Source of the DNA: Amycolatopsis sp. 195334CR
GTDB taxonomy: Bacteria > Actinomycetota > Actinomycetes > Mycobacteriales > Pseudonocardiaceae
Reading direction: 5' to 3'
Assembly (NCBI RefSeq): GCF_017309385.1
Contig: NZ_JAFJMJ010000003.1
Coordinates: forward strand, 620,001 to 684,000
Length of the DNA stretch: 64,000 nucleotides
This document shows, piece after piece, positions 41,967-51,198 of this stretch. The notes under the pieces are model-generated. The model was not told where the DNA came from and did no database searches. It saw only the letters and a list, made by a program, of their open reading frames with translations. Every line of letters begins with the position of its first letter. Position 1 is the first letter of the stretch. Both the position numbers and the translations under genes were made by a program.

Positions 41967-42842
41967 ATGGACCGCGGCACCCTGTACTCGATCGGCGAAC
42001 TCGCCCGGCGCACCGGCCTGACGGTCAAGGCGATCCGGCGTTACTCCGATCTGGGCATCGTGGTGCCCGCGTGCCGCACCGACGCCGGTTACCGCCGCTA
42101 CACGGCCGACGCCGTGGCCCGGCTGGCGTTGGTGCGCACGTTGCGCGAGCTGGGTTTCGGCCTCGGTGTCATCCGCCAGGTGGCGGACCGGGAGCGGACG
42201 CTCGGCGAGGTCGCCGCGGAACACGCCGCCGCGCTGGACGCGCAGCTCCACCTGCTGCGGCTGCGGCGCGCGGTGCTGACGATCGCCGCGAAGCGGGAGC
42301 CGACCACCGAGGAGATGGAACTCGTGCACCACCTGGCCACCTTGTCCGAAACCGAACGGCGGCGCCTAATCGAGGACTTCCTCGACGCGGTGCTCGACCC
42401 CGAGCTGGCGGGGGTCCGCCGCACCCTGACCCCGGAACTACCCGACGACCCGACCGAGGAACAGCTGCGGGCGTGGGTCGAACTGGCGGAGCTTTCGCTG
42501 GATCCGGAGTTCCGCGCGGCCCTCCGCCGGCTCGTGGCGGAACACGAGGTGTCCGTGCCACCGCGGCCGGACGCCGTCGCCCTCACCCGCGAACTCGCGG
42601 GCCCGGCCGTGGCGTCCGGCATCGCGCCGGACTCACCGCGGGCCGATGCCGTGGTCACCGCGATCACCGGCCGCTGCTCGCTCGGCCCGGCGGAGCTGGC
42701 GCACCGGCTGGAAGCCGCGAACGACCCGCGGCGGGACCGGTACGTGCGCCTGCTGGCCGTGATCAACCAGTGGGCCCCGCCGGAGGACCTGGCCCCGGTG
42801 CTCGACTGGTCGGTCACCGCACTGCGGCTACGCGCGGCTTAG
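41967..42842 (+). CDS. MerR-family transcriptional regulator
   Basis: 291 residues. N-terminal HTH (residues 6-75): LYSIGELARRTGLTVKAIRR, SDLGIVVPACRTDAGYRRY, VRTLRELGFGLGVIRQVAD; then a coiled coil and a long C-terminal part with no drug-binding signature I recognise. ATG 41967 has GGGAAGG upstream. Probably autoregulates through the dyad at 41934; no other target is adjacent. Confidence 0.88.
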   Translation: MDRGTLYSIGELARRTGLTVKAIRRYSDLGIVVPACRTDAGYRRYTADAVARLALVRTLRELGFGLGVIRQVADRERTLGEVAAEHAAALDAQLHLLRLRRAVLTIAAKREPTTEEMELVHHLATLSETERRRLIEDFLDAVLDPELAGVRRTLTPELPDDPTEEQLRAWVELAELSLDPEFRAALRRLVAEHEVSVPPRPDAVALTRELAGPAVASGIAPDSPRADAVVTAITGRCSLGPAELAHRLEAANDPRRDRYVRLLAVINQWAPPEDLAPVLDWSVTALRLRAA

Positions 42843-42874
42843 GCACACCACGGTCGAAACAGAACGACAATCCC

Positions 42875-45730
42875 CTAGGCCCAGGTGCGGTCCGCTGGTA
42901 CAGCCACCGGCTCTTCTCCCTCCCGGTCCGCCGGCACCACTGGAAATCCGCCGGTTGACCGGACTGTAGAACGCGGCGCTTTCTGATCTCTTTCACCGAG
43001 CTGACAGCTCGCGAACTCCGGGAAGGACTGCCTCAGCCGCTCCCTGACCTTTTCGACGTCGCTGTCCGGGATGTTGGCCAGCAGCGCCCACGCCTCCCCG
43101 GCGGTGTGCCTGGCCCGCTCCACTTCGCCGTTGAGCAGTTCCGCGCGCGCGAGGTTCCCCAGGTGGACGCCTTCGTTGCGCCGGTCGCGGTAGGCGCGGG
43201 CCAGCGTGACGGCCTGCCGGTAGCAGTCGACCGCCTCCGCGTGGTTGCCGAGTTCCGTCCACGCGTCGCCGAGGTTGTCCAGGGTGTGCGCCTGGCCGCG
43301 TTCGTCGCCGGAGGCCCGCCGCAGGTGCAGGCACCGCGTGCTCAGCTCGACGGATTCACCGTGCCTGCCGAGGCTGATCGCGGTGATCGCGAGATTGCTC
43401 AGCGCGTGCGCCTCGCGGGCCTGGTCCCCGAGCTCGCGGGACAACGCGATGCTCGTCCGGTAGCTCCGTTCGGCGTCGGCGTGGTGTTCGAGGAACTCGA
43501 GGCAGTTGCCGACCAGCACCAGCGCGACCGCCTGCTGCGCCTTCGCCCCGGCCGCCTCGAACGCGGTCAGCGCTTGGCGGTAAGCGATCAGTGCCTGGGC
43601 TTCGAGGCCGAGGTGGACGTGCAGCGTGCCGAGGCCGACCAGGCACGCGCCCCTGGCCACCGGGTCGCCGAGCCGTTCCGCCGACACGAGCGCCGCCCGG
43701 TACGCCGCCTCCCAGTCGTCCCAGATCGGCCGGACCACGAAGAACGCGTGCAGCGAGGCCGCCAGCCGCCAGGCGAGGTCGTCGGCTCCGGCTTCGGCCG
43801 CCAACCGCACGGCCGCCACCACGGCAGGCCACTCGTGGTCGAACCAGTCCAGCGCCTGCGGCTGTCCGGCGAACAGGTCCGCACCGGGCACCTCGTCGGG
43901 CCAGAGGTGCCTGCCGGGCGCCAGCACCACCGACGCGGCCATCGCCGTCCGGCAGTACCATCCGAGCGCCCGGCGCAGTGCGGCCGAACGGGTGGTCGCG
44001 AGGTCCTCGGCGACGGTGAGCTCGGCGGCGTAGTGGTGCAGCAGGTCGTGGAACTGGTACCGCCCGAGCCCCCGCGACTCCAGCAGGTGGACCGAGACCA
44101 GGCGGTCCAGGCTCCGGCGGGTCTCGGCCTCCGGGCGCCCGGCCAGCGCCGCCGCGGCGGCCACCCCGAACTGCCCGGCCGGGGACAGGCTCAGCAGCCG
44201 GAACAACTGCGCCTCCCCCGGCGGGAGTTCCCGGTAGGACCAGGAGAACACCGCCCGCGGGTCGGCGGCGTCGTCGGCCGGGTCGGCGAGCAGTTCCAGC
44301 CGGCGGGCACGCAGTTCGTCCGCCAGCTCGGCCAGCCGGGTGGCCGGATCGCGGGCCACCAGGTCGGCGATGATCCGCAATGCCAGTGGCAGGTGCCCGC
44401 ACAACCGCGCGAGGTCGTCGGCCGCGGCGGGTTCGGCGGCCACGCGGTCGATCCCGGTGTTCGCGGCCAGCAGTTCGGTCGCCTCCAGCTTGCTCATCCG
44501 GTGCAGCGCCACCGAACGCGCGCCGTCGCGGACGCTGAGCCCGCGCAGATCGCTGCGGCTGGTGATCAGCGCCAGGCACCCGGCTCCCGGCAGCAGCGGC
44601 CGGACCTGCGCGGCGTCACGGGCGTTGTCCAGCAGCACCAGCACGCGGCGTCCGGCGAGCTGGCTCCGCAGCAACGCCTCGCGCTCGGCGGCGTCGACCG
44701 GCACCGCTCGTTCGGGCACCCCGAGAGCGCAGAGGAACGCGCTCAGAACCGCTGACGCGGCAACGGGTTCCCCCGGCCCGTACCCGCGGAGATCGATGTA
44801 GAGCTGCCCGTCGGGGAACTGCTCGGCCACCTGGTGCGCCCACCGGACGGCGAGCGTGGTTTTGCCGACACCGCCCGTGCCGTGCACGACCACGGTCAGC
44901 ACGCTGGGATCGGTGTGCCCGCGCAGGAGTTCGTCGAGTGCGCGGAGTTCATCGGACCGGCCGACGAATCCGGGCACGGCCGAGGGCAGCTGGCGCGGCA
45001 GGATCGCGCGGGCCGGCGGCTCGGTGTCCTGGGTGTCGTGCGCGAGGAGTTCGAGGTACAGCTCCTGCAACGCGGCGCCGGGGCCGATCCCCAGTTCCTC
45101 GGCCAGTTTCTTCCGGCAGTTCGCGTACTCGGCCAGCGCCTCGGCGTGCCGCCCGGTCGCGGCCAGCGCGCGGATCAGGCGTTCCCACAGGGGTTCGGTC
45201 AACGGGTGCCGGGCGACGAGGGCGGTCAGCTCGGCGACCAGGCCCGCGTGCTCACCCGCCGCCAGGTCGAGGTCCACCCGCCGCTGCACCGCGCGCAGGT
45301 ACTGCTCGGTCAGGCCGGACAGCAGCTCGGGGAAGGACGGTTCACCGCGCCACAACGCGAGCGCCTCGCGCAACGCGGCCCGCTCGTCCCCGGCACTCTC
45401 GGCGACGGCCAGCAGGCGCTGGAATTCGGCCACGTCGATCGCGCCCGGTTCGACGTCGAGCAGGTACCCGTCCGCGGTGGTGCGGATCGATCCGTCGCCC
45501 AGCAGGCGCCGCAACCGCGCGACCAGGGTGTGCAGGCTGGCGCGGGCCCGCTCGGGCAGCTCCTCGCCCCACACGCCGTGCGCGAGCGCGTCGACCGAGA
45601 CCGAAACCCCTGGTGAGACGGCCAGGACGGCGAGCAGGGCGCGTTGCTTCGGACTGGACAACGCGACCGGCTCGCCGAACCGCTCCACGCGCAACGGCCC
45701 CAGCAGGAAGATCCTCAGTTCCGATAACAC
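42875..45730 (-). CDS. AfsR/SARP-type regulator (BTAD, NB-ARC, TPR)
   Basis: 951 residues. OmpR-like DNA-binding domain (about 5-95: FLLGPLRVERFGEPVALSSP, KQRALLAVLAV), BTAD (about 98-245), NB-ARC ATPase with Walker A VVHGTGGVGKTTLAVRW (about 283-299), VLVLLDNARDAAQVRPLLPG (Walker B) and CGHLPLALRI, then tetratricopeptide repeats (about 670-905: ARGACLVGLGTLHVHLGLEA, AHALSNLAITAISLGRHGES, AHTLDNLGDAWTELGNHAEA). Family members switch on secondary metabolism. The C-terminal 40 residues are low-complexity. No natural-product operon adjoins; MIO enzyme and DUF1772 are 12-15 kb away. Confidence 0.9.
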   Translation of the reverse strand: MLSELRIFLLGPLRVERFGEPVALSSPKQRALLAVLAVSPGVSVSVDALAHGVWGEELPERARASLHTLVARLRRLLGDGSIRTTADGYLLDVEPGAIDVAEFQRLLAVAESAGDERAALREALALWRGEPSFPELLSGLTEQYLRAVQRRVDLDLAAGEHAGLVAELTALVARHPLTEPLWERLIRALAATGRHAEALAEYANCRKKLAEELGIGPGAALQELYLELLAHDTQDTEPPARAILPRQLPSAVPGFVGRSDELRALDELLRGHTDPSVLTVVVHGTGGVGKTTLAVRWAHQVAEQFPDGQLYIDLRGYGPGEPVAASAVLSAFLCALGVPERAVPVDAAEREALLRSQLAGRRVLVLLDNARDAAQVRPLLPGAGCLALITSRSDLRGLSVRDGARSVALHRMSKLEATELLAANTGIDRVAAEPAAADDLARLCGHLPLALRIIADLVARDPATRLAELADELRARRLELLADPADDAADPRAVFSWSYRELPPGEAQLFRLLSLSPAGQFGVAAAAALAGRPEAETRRSLDRLVSVHLLESRGLGRYQFHDLLHHYAAELTVAEDLATTRSAALRRALGWYCRTAMAASVVLAPGRHLWPDEVPGADLFAGQPQALDWFDHEWPAVVAAVRLAAEAGADDLAWRLAASLHAFFVVRPIWDDWEAAYRAALVSAERLGDPVARGACLVGLGTLHVHLGLEAQALIAYRQALTAFEAAGAKAQQAVALVLVGNCLEFLEHHADAERSYRTSIALSRELGDQAREAHALSNLAITAISLGRHGESVELSTRCLHLRRASGDERGQAHTLDNLGDAWTELGNHAEAVDCYRQAVTLARAYRDRRNEGVHLGNLARAELLNGEVERARHTAGEAWALLANIPDSDVEKVRERLRQSFPEFASCQLGERDQKAPRSTVRSTGGFPVVPADREGEEPVAVPADRTWA

Positions 45731-45824
45731 GTCGCCACCCCAGCCGACCGCCCGTCCCTCTCGGGCTCCAGCGTAGGCGCAACGAGTCAGAACCGGGCCC
45801 TGGCAGCGACCGCGGGGAACGGCG

Positions 45825-46607
45825 TCACTGGTAACTGATGTCGCTCGCGGAATACCGGCAATGCGTGCTGTCCGGGCCGGAACCGTTCTCGTCGGGTTCG
45901 TCGCCGTCGTCGTTGCCGATGTACTTCTGGCAGATCACCATTTTCCGGTCGGGATCGTTGACGATGGTGAGCCCGCTGATCCTGGCCGTGTCGCCGTAGT
46001 TGGTGTTGATGCCCGTCACCCGGTTGCCCGGCCGGGTCAGCGTCACGTCCCGGAGCACCACGTCGCGCTGGTGCTGGGTCGAGCAGTTGCCGCACGAGCG
46101 GTAGAACGTGCCGAAGTTGCTGGCCTGGAAGTTCTGCACGGTCAGCGTCCCGGGCCCGTTGTGCTGGAACACCTTGTCCCCGGCCGACCGCGCGCCACCG
46201 CCGTCGACCAGGAAGGCCGGGTCGCCGCTGCCGCGGAAGGTCGCCGCGTCCTCGCCGACGTCCTCCCACCACACGTTGCGCAGGGTGCAGGCCCCCTGGC
46301 AGTGCACACCGTCGCCCGCCGGGCCGCCGATGATCACGTTCTGCAGCGTCGCGCCGGGCGCGAGCAGGAACATCGGGTCCTGGTCCTCTTCCTGGCCGCC
46401 GTCGCCGATGCAGCAGTACCGCCGCATCCCGCCGTCCAAGCCGCTGGCGGGCACCGAGATCGTGCCGTTCACGCTGACCTGCCCGGTCGGGGTCGGCCAA
46501 GCTGGAGCGGCCTGGGCCGTCGCCGCCGTGCTCACCGGCCACGCCAGGCCGGCGGCCAGCAGCAGGCCCGCCATGAGTGTTGTCGGTTTCTTTCCGTTTC
46601 CGCGCAC
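45825..46607 (-). CDS. secreted pectate lyase, polysaccharide lyase family 3
   Basis: 260 residues. Signal peptide (VRGNGKKPTTLMAGLLLAAG then an AQAAP cleavage region near residue 36). PL3 features: RRYCCIGDGG, APGATLQNVIIGGPAGDGVHC, NVWWEDVGEDAATFRG, FQHNGPGTLTVQNF, RSCGNC, VTGINTNYGDTARI and several Cys for disulfides. Cleaves de-esterified pectin with Ca2+. GTG 46607 is compatible with a leaderless mRNA (TAACGT at 46615-46620, 7 nt upstream on the minus strand). Confidence 0.87.
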   Translation of the reverse strand: MRGNGKKPTTLMAGLLLAAGLAWPVSTAATAQAAPAWPTPTGQVSVNGTISVPASGLDGGMRRYCCIGDGGQEEDQDPMFLLAPGATLQNVIIGGPAGDGVHCQGACTLRNVWWEDVGEDAATFRGSGDPAFLVDGGGARSAGDKVFQHNGPGTLTVQNFQASNFGTFYRSCGNCSTQHQRDVVLRDVTLTRPGNRVTGINTNYGDTARISGLTIVNDPDRKMVICQKYIGNDDGDEPDENGSGPDSTHCRYSASDISYQ

Positions 46608-46704
46608 GGGAACCACGTTAGGAACACACGCGGGGACGATTGCGGACAACGTGTGGACTTTCCCGCACGACGGGTCCGGCCACCCGAGTCCGGTTTGGAC
46701 GGTG

Positions 46705-47244
46705 CTACCGGAGCTCCGCGATCCGGGCGGCGATGGTCCGGGCGCACGCGAGTGCCTCGGTGCGGGTGGTGTCGACTTCCAGGTCGTAGCGCACGCCCTG
46801 GTGGACCAGTTCCGCCTGCGACTCGGCCATGCCGCCGATCCGGTCGCCACGCGCCAGCTCCCGGCTCACCGCGACCTCGCGCTCGCACCGGACACCCACC
46901 CAGAGCACGTCGAGCCCGTCGAGGGCGTCCAGCCAGTCCCGCTGGGAATGCGCGCCACCGAGGAAAACGTCGTCGATGATCACGCGGGCGCCCGCCCGGA
47001 CCATCGCGGCCACGCCCGCCATCCACGCGAACTGCAGCGCGCGGAACTCCGGCCCGACGCTCACCCCGCCGTCCGCCGCGAACTCGATTCCGTCATCGGA
47101 CGCCCGCATGGCCGCGGGCATGGCCTCGATCAGCACGTCCACCCCGACGGCCAGCCACGGGTCGGGCAGCACCGCCTGCAAGCACCGGACGATGCCGGAC
47201 TTCCCCGAACTGGACCCGCCGTTGAGCACGATCACCTGCGTCAC
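46705..47244 (-). CDS. chloramphenicol 3-O-phosphotransferase-like kinase
   Basis: 179 residues, nearly the length of the Streptomyces venezuelae enzyme, to which it is strikingly similar: [20 protein letters not shown] (P-loop, residues 6-25), [18 protein letters not shown] (catalytic Asp), [44 protein letters not shown] and RYDLEVDTT. Would phosphorylate the primary hydroxyl of chloramphenicol or a related compound with ATP. Start GTG 47244: TACGGT on the minus strand (47251-47256) is 6 nt upstream, leaderless type. Upstream in-frame ATG 47298 adds 18 residues. Confidence 0.88.
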   Translation of the reverse strand: MTQVIVLNGGSSSGKSGIVRCLQAVLPDPWLAVGVDVLIEAMPAAMRASDDGIEFAADGGVSVGPEFRALQFAWMAGVAAMVRAGARVIIDDVFLGGAHSQRDWLDALDGLDVLWVGVRCEREVAVSRELARGDRIGGMAESQAELVHQGVRYDLEVDTTRTEALACARTIAARIAELR

Positions 47245-47294
47245 CACGTCACCGTATCCAGGCTGTCGCGTGCTTTTCTCGTCTGACCTTCTGG

Positions 47295-47720
47295 TCATCC
47301 CGGTCCGCGCACGGAGGTCGTGTCGCTGGTCAGCGGGGCGCCGCCGATGGCCACCGGAACGAGCTCCGGCACGACCTCCCCCTGTTCGTCCACCAGGACC
47401 GAACGCGGTTCCCCCGCCTCGAAGGCGTGCCGTTCACCCCACTGCCGCAGCGTCACGATCACCGCGAACAGGTCCTTGCCCGCCTCGGTGAGGGCGTACA
47501 CGCGGCGCTTGCCCGACGGCGCCTCGACCTGGGTGATCAGGTCGTGCGCGGCGAGCTTGCGCAAGCGGTCGGCGAGGATGTTGCGGGCGATCCCGGTGCG
47601 CTGCTGGAAGTCGGTGAACGAGCGGGCCCCGGCCATCGCGTCCCGGATGATCAGCAGGCTCCACCGGTCCCCGACCACGTCCACCGCCCGCGCCACCGGG
47701 CACTCCGGATCCGTCCACAC
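47295..47720 (-). CDS. HxlR-family transcriptional regulator
   Basis: 141 residues from GTG 47720 (GGGGAGG upstream). HxlR winged helix: [23 protein letters not shown] (Cys near 6), [44 protein letters not shown]. The lone N-terminal Cys is common to redox/aldehyde-sensing members. Two GTTGC-N5-G(C/A)AAC sites lie between it and the divergent MFS gene. A longer reading to 47795 would run through those sites. Confidence 0.9.
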   Translation of the reverse strand: MWTDPECPVARAVDVVGDRWSLLIIRDAMAGARSFTDFQQRTGIARNILADRLRKLAAHDLITQVEAPSGKRRVYALTEAGKDLFAVIVTLRQWGERHAFEAGEPRSVLVDEQGEVVPELVPVAIGGAPLTSDTTSVRGPG

Positions 47721-47739
47721 CGTGACCACCTCCCCATGA

Positions 47740-47792
47740 GTTGCAATGTGAAACCATTCTGCCCTACCCTCCGAAGAGTTGCGATTTGCAAC
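47740..47792. promoter_or_regulatory. two HxlR operators, GTTGC-N5-GNAAC
   Basis: GTTGC-AATGT-GAAAC (47740-47754) and GTTGC-GATTT-GCAAC (47778-47792; perfect). Centres are 38 bp apart, close to 3.6 helical turns. The second lies 16 nt before the MFS start, the first 19 nt before the HxlR start. Confidence 0.68.
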
Positions 47793-47808
47793 CAATTACG
47801 GAGGTGTG

Positions 47809-49008
47809 ATGGGCTGGGGAACGAGGCTGCTGCTCGCGGTCGTGTGCGGGGTGGCGGTCGCCGGGGTGTACGCCGGGCAGCCGGTGCTGGCCCCGATGGG
47901 GCACGACCTCGGCGTCGCCCGGGACGCGGTCGGCTGGTTCGTGGCCGCTGGGCAGCTCGGTTACCTCGCCGGGCTGGTCCTGCTGGTGCCGCTGGGCGAT
48001 CTGCGCGACCGGCGCCGCCTGATCGCCGGTCACCTGGGGCTGGTGGCGATCGGCCTGGCGGCCACCGCGGCCGCGCCGGTGGCCTGGGTGGCGTTCGGCG
48101 GTCTTGTCGTCGCGGGCGGTTTCGCGGTGGTGGTGCAGACCGCGGTCGCGTACGCGGCGTCGATCTCGCCGCCCGGTGAGCGCGGGCGCAACCTCGGTGT
48201 GGTCACGTCTGGCGTGGTGGTCGGGATCCTCGGCGCGCGGATCGTCACCGGAGGCCTCGCCGAGGTGTGGGGTTGGCGCAGCAGCTACGTCGTGCTGGCG
48301 GTGCTCGCCGCCGTCCTCGGTGTGCTCAGCTTCTTCGCGCTCCCGGCGGACGTCCGCACCACCGGCACGAGCTACGGGCAGGTCGTCCGGTCGCTGGGCG
48401 AGTTGTTCACGCGGCGGACCTTCCTCAGCCGCGGGCTGATCGCGTTCTTCCTCTTCGCTTCCTTCGGCACGCTCTGGAGCGGGATGGCGCTTCCGCTGGC
48501 CGGCGCGCCGTGGCACCTGAGCGAGGCGCAGATCGGCCTGTTCGGCATCGCCGGGCTCGCCGGCGCGCTGGGCGCCGCCCGCTCCGGCCGCTGGGGCGAC
48601 GCCGGGCACGCGCGCCGGGTCAGCGGCATCGCGCTCACGCTCCTGCTCGCCTCGTGGGCGGCGATCGGCCAGCTCGGCTGGTCACTGCCCCTGCTGGCGG
48701 TCGGGGTGCTCGTGCTCGACTTCGCCGTGCAGGCCGTGCACGTGAGCAACCAGCACGTGCTCACCACCGCGTACGCCGACCGCACCAGCACGGCGATCGG
48801 CGGGTACATGGTCTTCTACTCGCTCGGCTCCGCCTTCGGCGCCACCGCGACCACCGCCTTGTTCGACGCCGCGGGCTGGCCCGGCCCGACCGCACTCGGC
48901 GCGGGCCTCGCGCTCTGCGCCCTCGGCGTCTGGTCGATTTCACGTTCCCGCAGTGCGACTACGTCGAGTCTGGTACCCATGGTTCAAGGACTACGCGGCC
49001 GGTCTTGA
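47809..49008 (+). CDS. MFS transporter (AraJ/YdhP-like)
   Basis: 399 residues, 12 helices: AGVYAGQPVLAPMGHDLGV, VPLGDLRDRRRLIAGHLGL (MFS motif A), AYAASISPPGERGRNLGVVT, SGRWGDAGHARR after helix 8, STAIGGYMVFYSLGSAFGA. Drug or sugar efflux type. ATG 47809 with GGAGGTG upstream. Under divergent HxlR control. The 3' end overlaps the convergent glycerate kinase gene by 25 nt. Confidence 0.88.
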   Translation: MGWGTRLLLAVVCGVAVAGVYAGQPVLAPMGHDLGVARDAVGWFVAAGQLGYLAGLVLLVPLGDLRDRRRLIAGHLGLVAIGLAATAAAPVAWVAFGGLVVAGGFAVVVQTAVAYAASISPPGERGRNLGVVTSGVVVGILGARIVTGGLAEVWGWRSSYVVLAVLAAVLGVLSFFALPADVRTTGTSYGQVVRSLGELFTRRTFLSRGLIAFFLFASFGTLWSGMALPLAGAPWHLSEAQIGLFGIAGLAGALGAARSGRWGDAGHARRVSGIALTLLLASWAAIGQLGWSLPLLAVGVLVLDFAVQAVHVSNQHVLTTAYADRTSTAIGGYMVFYSLGSAFGATATTALFDAAGWPGPTALGAGLALCALGVWSISRSRSATTSSLVPMVQGLRGRS

Positions 49009-50069
49009 CAAAATGTTGTGGAAATCTTGCGCCCCAGCCGGGCACCGGCTTCCTCGCACAACCGCCGGGAGAGAACCGCGTCGCGGCTGGGGTCTTCGGT
49101 CGACAAATCGGCGAGGGCGAGTACGTCCCGCAGCCCCAGCCGATGATGTTCCTCCTCCGTCAAGAGGGATTGACCGACGACCGCGCTCACCGGCCGAGGA
49201 GCGGCTCGTGCCGCGACGACGGCGGGCAGTTTCCCGGCTGCGGTTTGGCCGTCCAGCCTGCCTTCGCCGGTGATGACCGCGGCGCATCCGTCCAGCGCCC
49301 GGTCGAAACCCACCAGGTCAAGGAAATACTCCGCACCGGCCACCCGCCGGGCGCCCAGCCAGCGGCACGCGAAGCCGACCCCACCGGCCGCTCCCGTGCC
49401 CGGTTCGTCGGCCAAGGACGGCGAGCCCAGCAGCCGCGCGAAATGCGCCAGCCTGGCCTCCAGTTCGACGACCTGTTCGGGCGTGGCGCCCTTCTGCGGC
49501 CCGAAAACCGTAGCCGCTTGGAGCAGCGGCGTCACCACATCGGTGGCCACCACCAGTTCCACCCCACCGAGGTCGGGCCGCCCGGAGACGCCGGTGATCC
49601 GCCGCAGATTCCCGTCTGCCGGAAAACCCTCGAACCGCACGCCGAGCGCGTTCAGCATTCCCGCACCGCCGTCGGTGCTGGCGCTGCCGCCCAGGCAGAG
49701 CACGACACGGCGGGCACCGGCGGCGAGCGCGGCCGCGACCGCCTCGCCGAACCCCCGCGACGACGCGGTCATCGGCGCGAGTTCGGTCAGCGTGGCCAGG
49801 CCGCAGGTGTTCGCCACCTCGACCACGGCCGTCGTGCCGTCGAACGCGAAAACCGTGTCGTGCCAACGGTTGTCGGCGCCGTGCACCCGAACGTGCCGGG
49901 CACTGAACCCGGCGTGCAACGCGGCCGCCACGCTGCCGTCACCACCATCGGCCACGGGCAGCAGGCTGGCGTCGACGCCCACCGACGCCAGCCCGGCACC
50001 GACCGCCTCGGCCACTTCGAGCGCGCTCAGCGAACCCTTGAACTTGTCGGGAGCGACCAGTACCCGCAC
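48984..50069 (-). CDS. glycerate 2-kinase (second copy)
   Basis: 361 residues, same family as the gene at 7859 but clearly diverged: VLVAPDKFKGSLSALEVAEA, LPVADGGDGSVAAALH, LCLGGSASTDGGAGMLNALG, VFGPQKGATPEQ, GTGAAGGVGFACRWLGA, AVITGEGRLDGQTAAGK. GTG 50069 follows the dehydrogenase stop by 3 nt. In this operon it phosphorylates glycerate made from tartrate. Confidence 0.92.
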   Translation of the reverse strand: MRVLVAPDKFKGSLSALEVAEAVGAGLASVGVDASLLPVADGGDGSVAAALHAGFSARHVRVHGADNRWHDTVFAFDGTTAVVEVANTCGLATLTELAPMTASSRGFGEAVAAALAAGARRVVLCLGGSASTDGGAGMLNALGVRFEGFPADGNLRRITGVSGRPDLGGVELVVATDVVTPLLQAATVFGPQKGATPEQVVELEARLAHFARLLGSPSLADEPGTGAAGGVGFACRWLGARRVAGAEYFLDLVGFDRALDGCAAVITGEGRLDGQTAAGKLPAVVAARAAPRPVSAVVGQSLLTEEEHHRLGLRDVLALADLSTEDPSRDAVLSRRLCEEAGARLGRKISTTFCQDRPRSP

Positions 50070-50072
50070 GGT

Positions 50073-51125
50073 TCAGGCGCCGACCCGGTCCAGCACCGCG
50101 CGGGTGTACGCGTCGGTGTCCGCGGTCCCGCCGAGATCGGCGGTGCTGATCCCGTCGGCCAGCGCACCGAACGCGGCGGCGAGCAACTCCTCGCTCGCCT
50201 CGGGGTGCCCGAGGTGGTCGAGCATCATCGCCGCGGACCACAGCGCGCCCAGCGGATTCGCCTTGCCCTGCCCGGCGATGTCCGGCGCGGAACCGTGCAC
50301 CGGCTCGAACATCGACGGGAAGTCTCGCTCGGGATTGAGGTTCGCCGCCGGAGCGATGCCGATGCTGCCCACCACCGCGGCGGCCAGGTCGCTGAGGATG
50401 TCGCCGAAGAGGTTCGAGCCGACGATCACGTCGAAGCGCTCCGGGGCGAGCACGAGCTTGGCGGCGAGGGCGTCGATGTGCTCCTTGTCGCTGCGCACTT
50501 CGGGGTGCCGCTGGGCCACTTCGGCCACCAGCTCGTCCCAGAACGGCATGGTGTGCACGATCCCGTTGCTCTTCGTCGCCGAGGTCACGTGCTTCCCGCG
50601 CGTCCCGGCCAGCGCGTAGGCGTACTCGACGACGCGCGTGACGCCCTTGCGGGTGAAGACCGCTTCCTGCACCGCGAGTTCGTCCGGGGTGTTCCGGCCG
50701 AGCCTGCCGCCGATCTCGGAGTACTCGCCCTCGACGTTCTCCCGCACCACGACGAAGTCGACGGCACCGGCGTCGCGCAGCGGGCTGGGCACTCCGTCGA
50801 GCACCTTCACCGGCCGCAGGTCGACGTACTGCCGGAAGCCGCGGCGGATCGGGATCAGCAGCCCCCACAGCGAAACGTGGTCCGGTACGCCCGGCCAGCC
50901 GACCGCGCCCAGCAGCACCGCGTCGTGGTGGCGGATCCGGTCGAGCCCATCGTCCGGCATCATCGCGCCCTCGGCGAGGTAGCGCTCGCAGGACCAGTCG
51001 AAGGAGTCGTAGGTGAACGAGAGCCCGTGCCGCTTGCCGACGGCGTCGAGCAGGGCCTGCGCCGGGGGCAGCACCTCGGTGCCGATGCCGTCACCCGGGA
51101 TGAGCGCGATGCGGTAGCTGGTCAT
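50073..51125 (-). CDS. tartrate dehydrogenase/decarboxylase or D-malate dehydrogenase
   Basis: 350 residues, isocitrate/isopropylmalate dehydrogenase family. Motifs: RIALIPGDGIGTEVLPPAQ, DAVLLGAVGWPGVPDHVSLW, FVVVRENVEGEYSEIGG (tartrate-type ENxEGEY), TKSNGIVHTMPFWDEL (catalytic Lys), VGSNLFGDILSDLAA (Asp ligands), EPVHGSAPDIAGQGKANPLG. The WGLLIPIR region differs from LeuB. Next to glycerate kinase it most likely makes D-glycerate from meso/L-tartrate by oxidation plus decarboxylation. ATG 51125 with GGAGCC upstream. Confidence 0.88.
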   Translation of the reverse strand: MTSYRIALIPGDGIGTEVLPPAQALLDAVGKRHGLSFTYDSFDWSCERYLAEGAMMPDDGLDRIRHHDAVLLGAVGWPGVPDHVSLWGLLIPIRRGFRQYVDLRPVKVLDGVPSPLRDAGAVDFVVVRENVEGEYSEIGGRLGRNTPDELAVQEAVFTRKGVTRVVEYAYALAGTRGKHVTSATKSNGIVHTMPFWDELVAEVAQRHPEVRSDKEHIDALAAKLVLAPERFDVIVGSNLFGDILSDLAAAVVGSIGIAPAANLNPERDFPSMFEPVHGSAPDIAGQGKANPLGALWSAAMMLDHLGHPEASEELLAAAFGALADGISTADLGGTADTDAYTRAVLDRVGA

Positions 51126-51156
51126 GGCTCCAGTGGACGGGGTCCGGTGCCACCGC

Positions 51157-51175
51157 GTCCAAGACCCAGTTCTTG
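51157..51175. promoter_or_regulatory. GTCCAAGACC motif with CAAGA/TCTTG dyad upstream of the tartrate operon
   Basis: GTCCAAGACC (51157-51166) recurs inverted at 52127-52136 before the permease. Here CAAGA-CCCAGT-TCTTG (51160-51175) is also a perfect dyad. Likely LysR boxes. Confidence 0.55.
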
Positions 51176-51198
51176 CCGCCTTGAAAGGCTGCGCCTAT

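Noticed and set aside
50073..51125. 3-isopropylmalate dehydrogenase (leuB)
   Set aside because: The substrate loop (VSLWGLLIPIR) and ENVEGEYSE are of the tartrate/D-malate type, and the partners are glycerate kinase and a GntP permease, not leuA/C/D.
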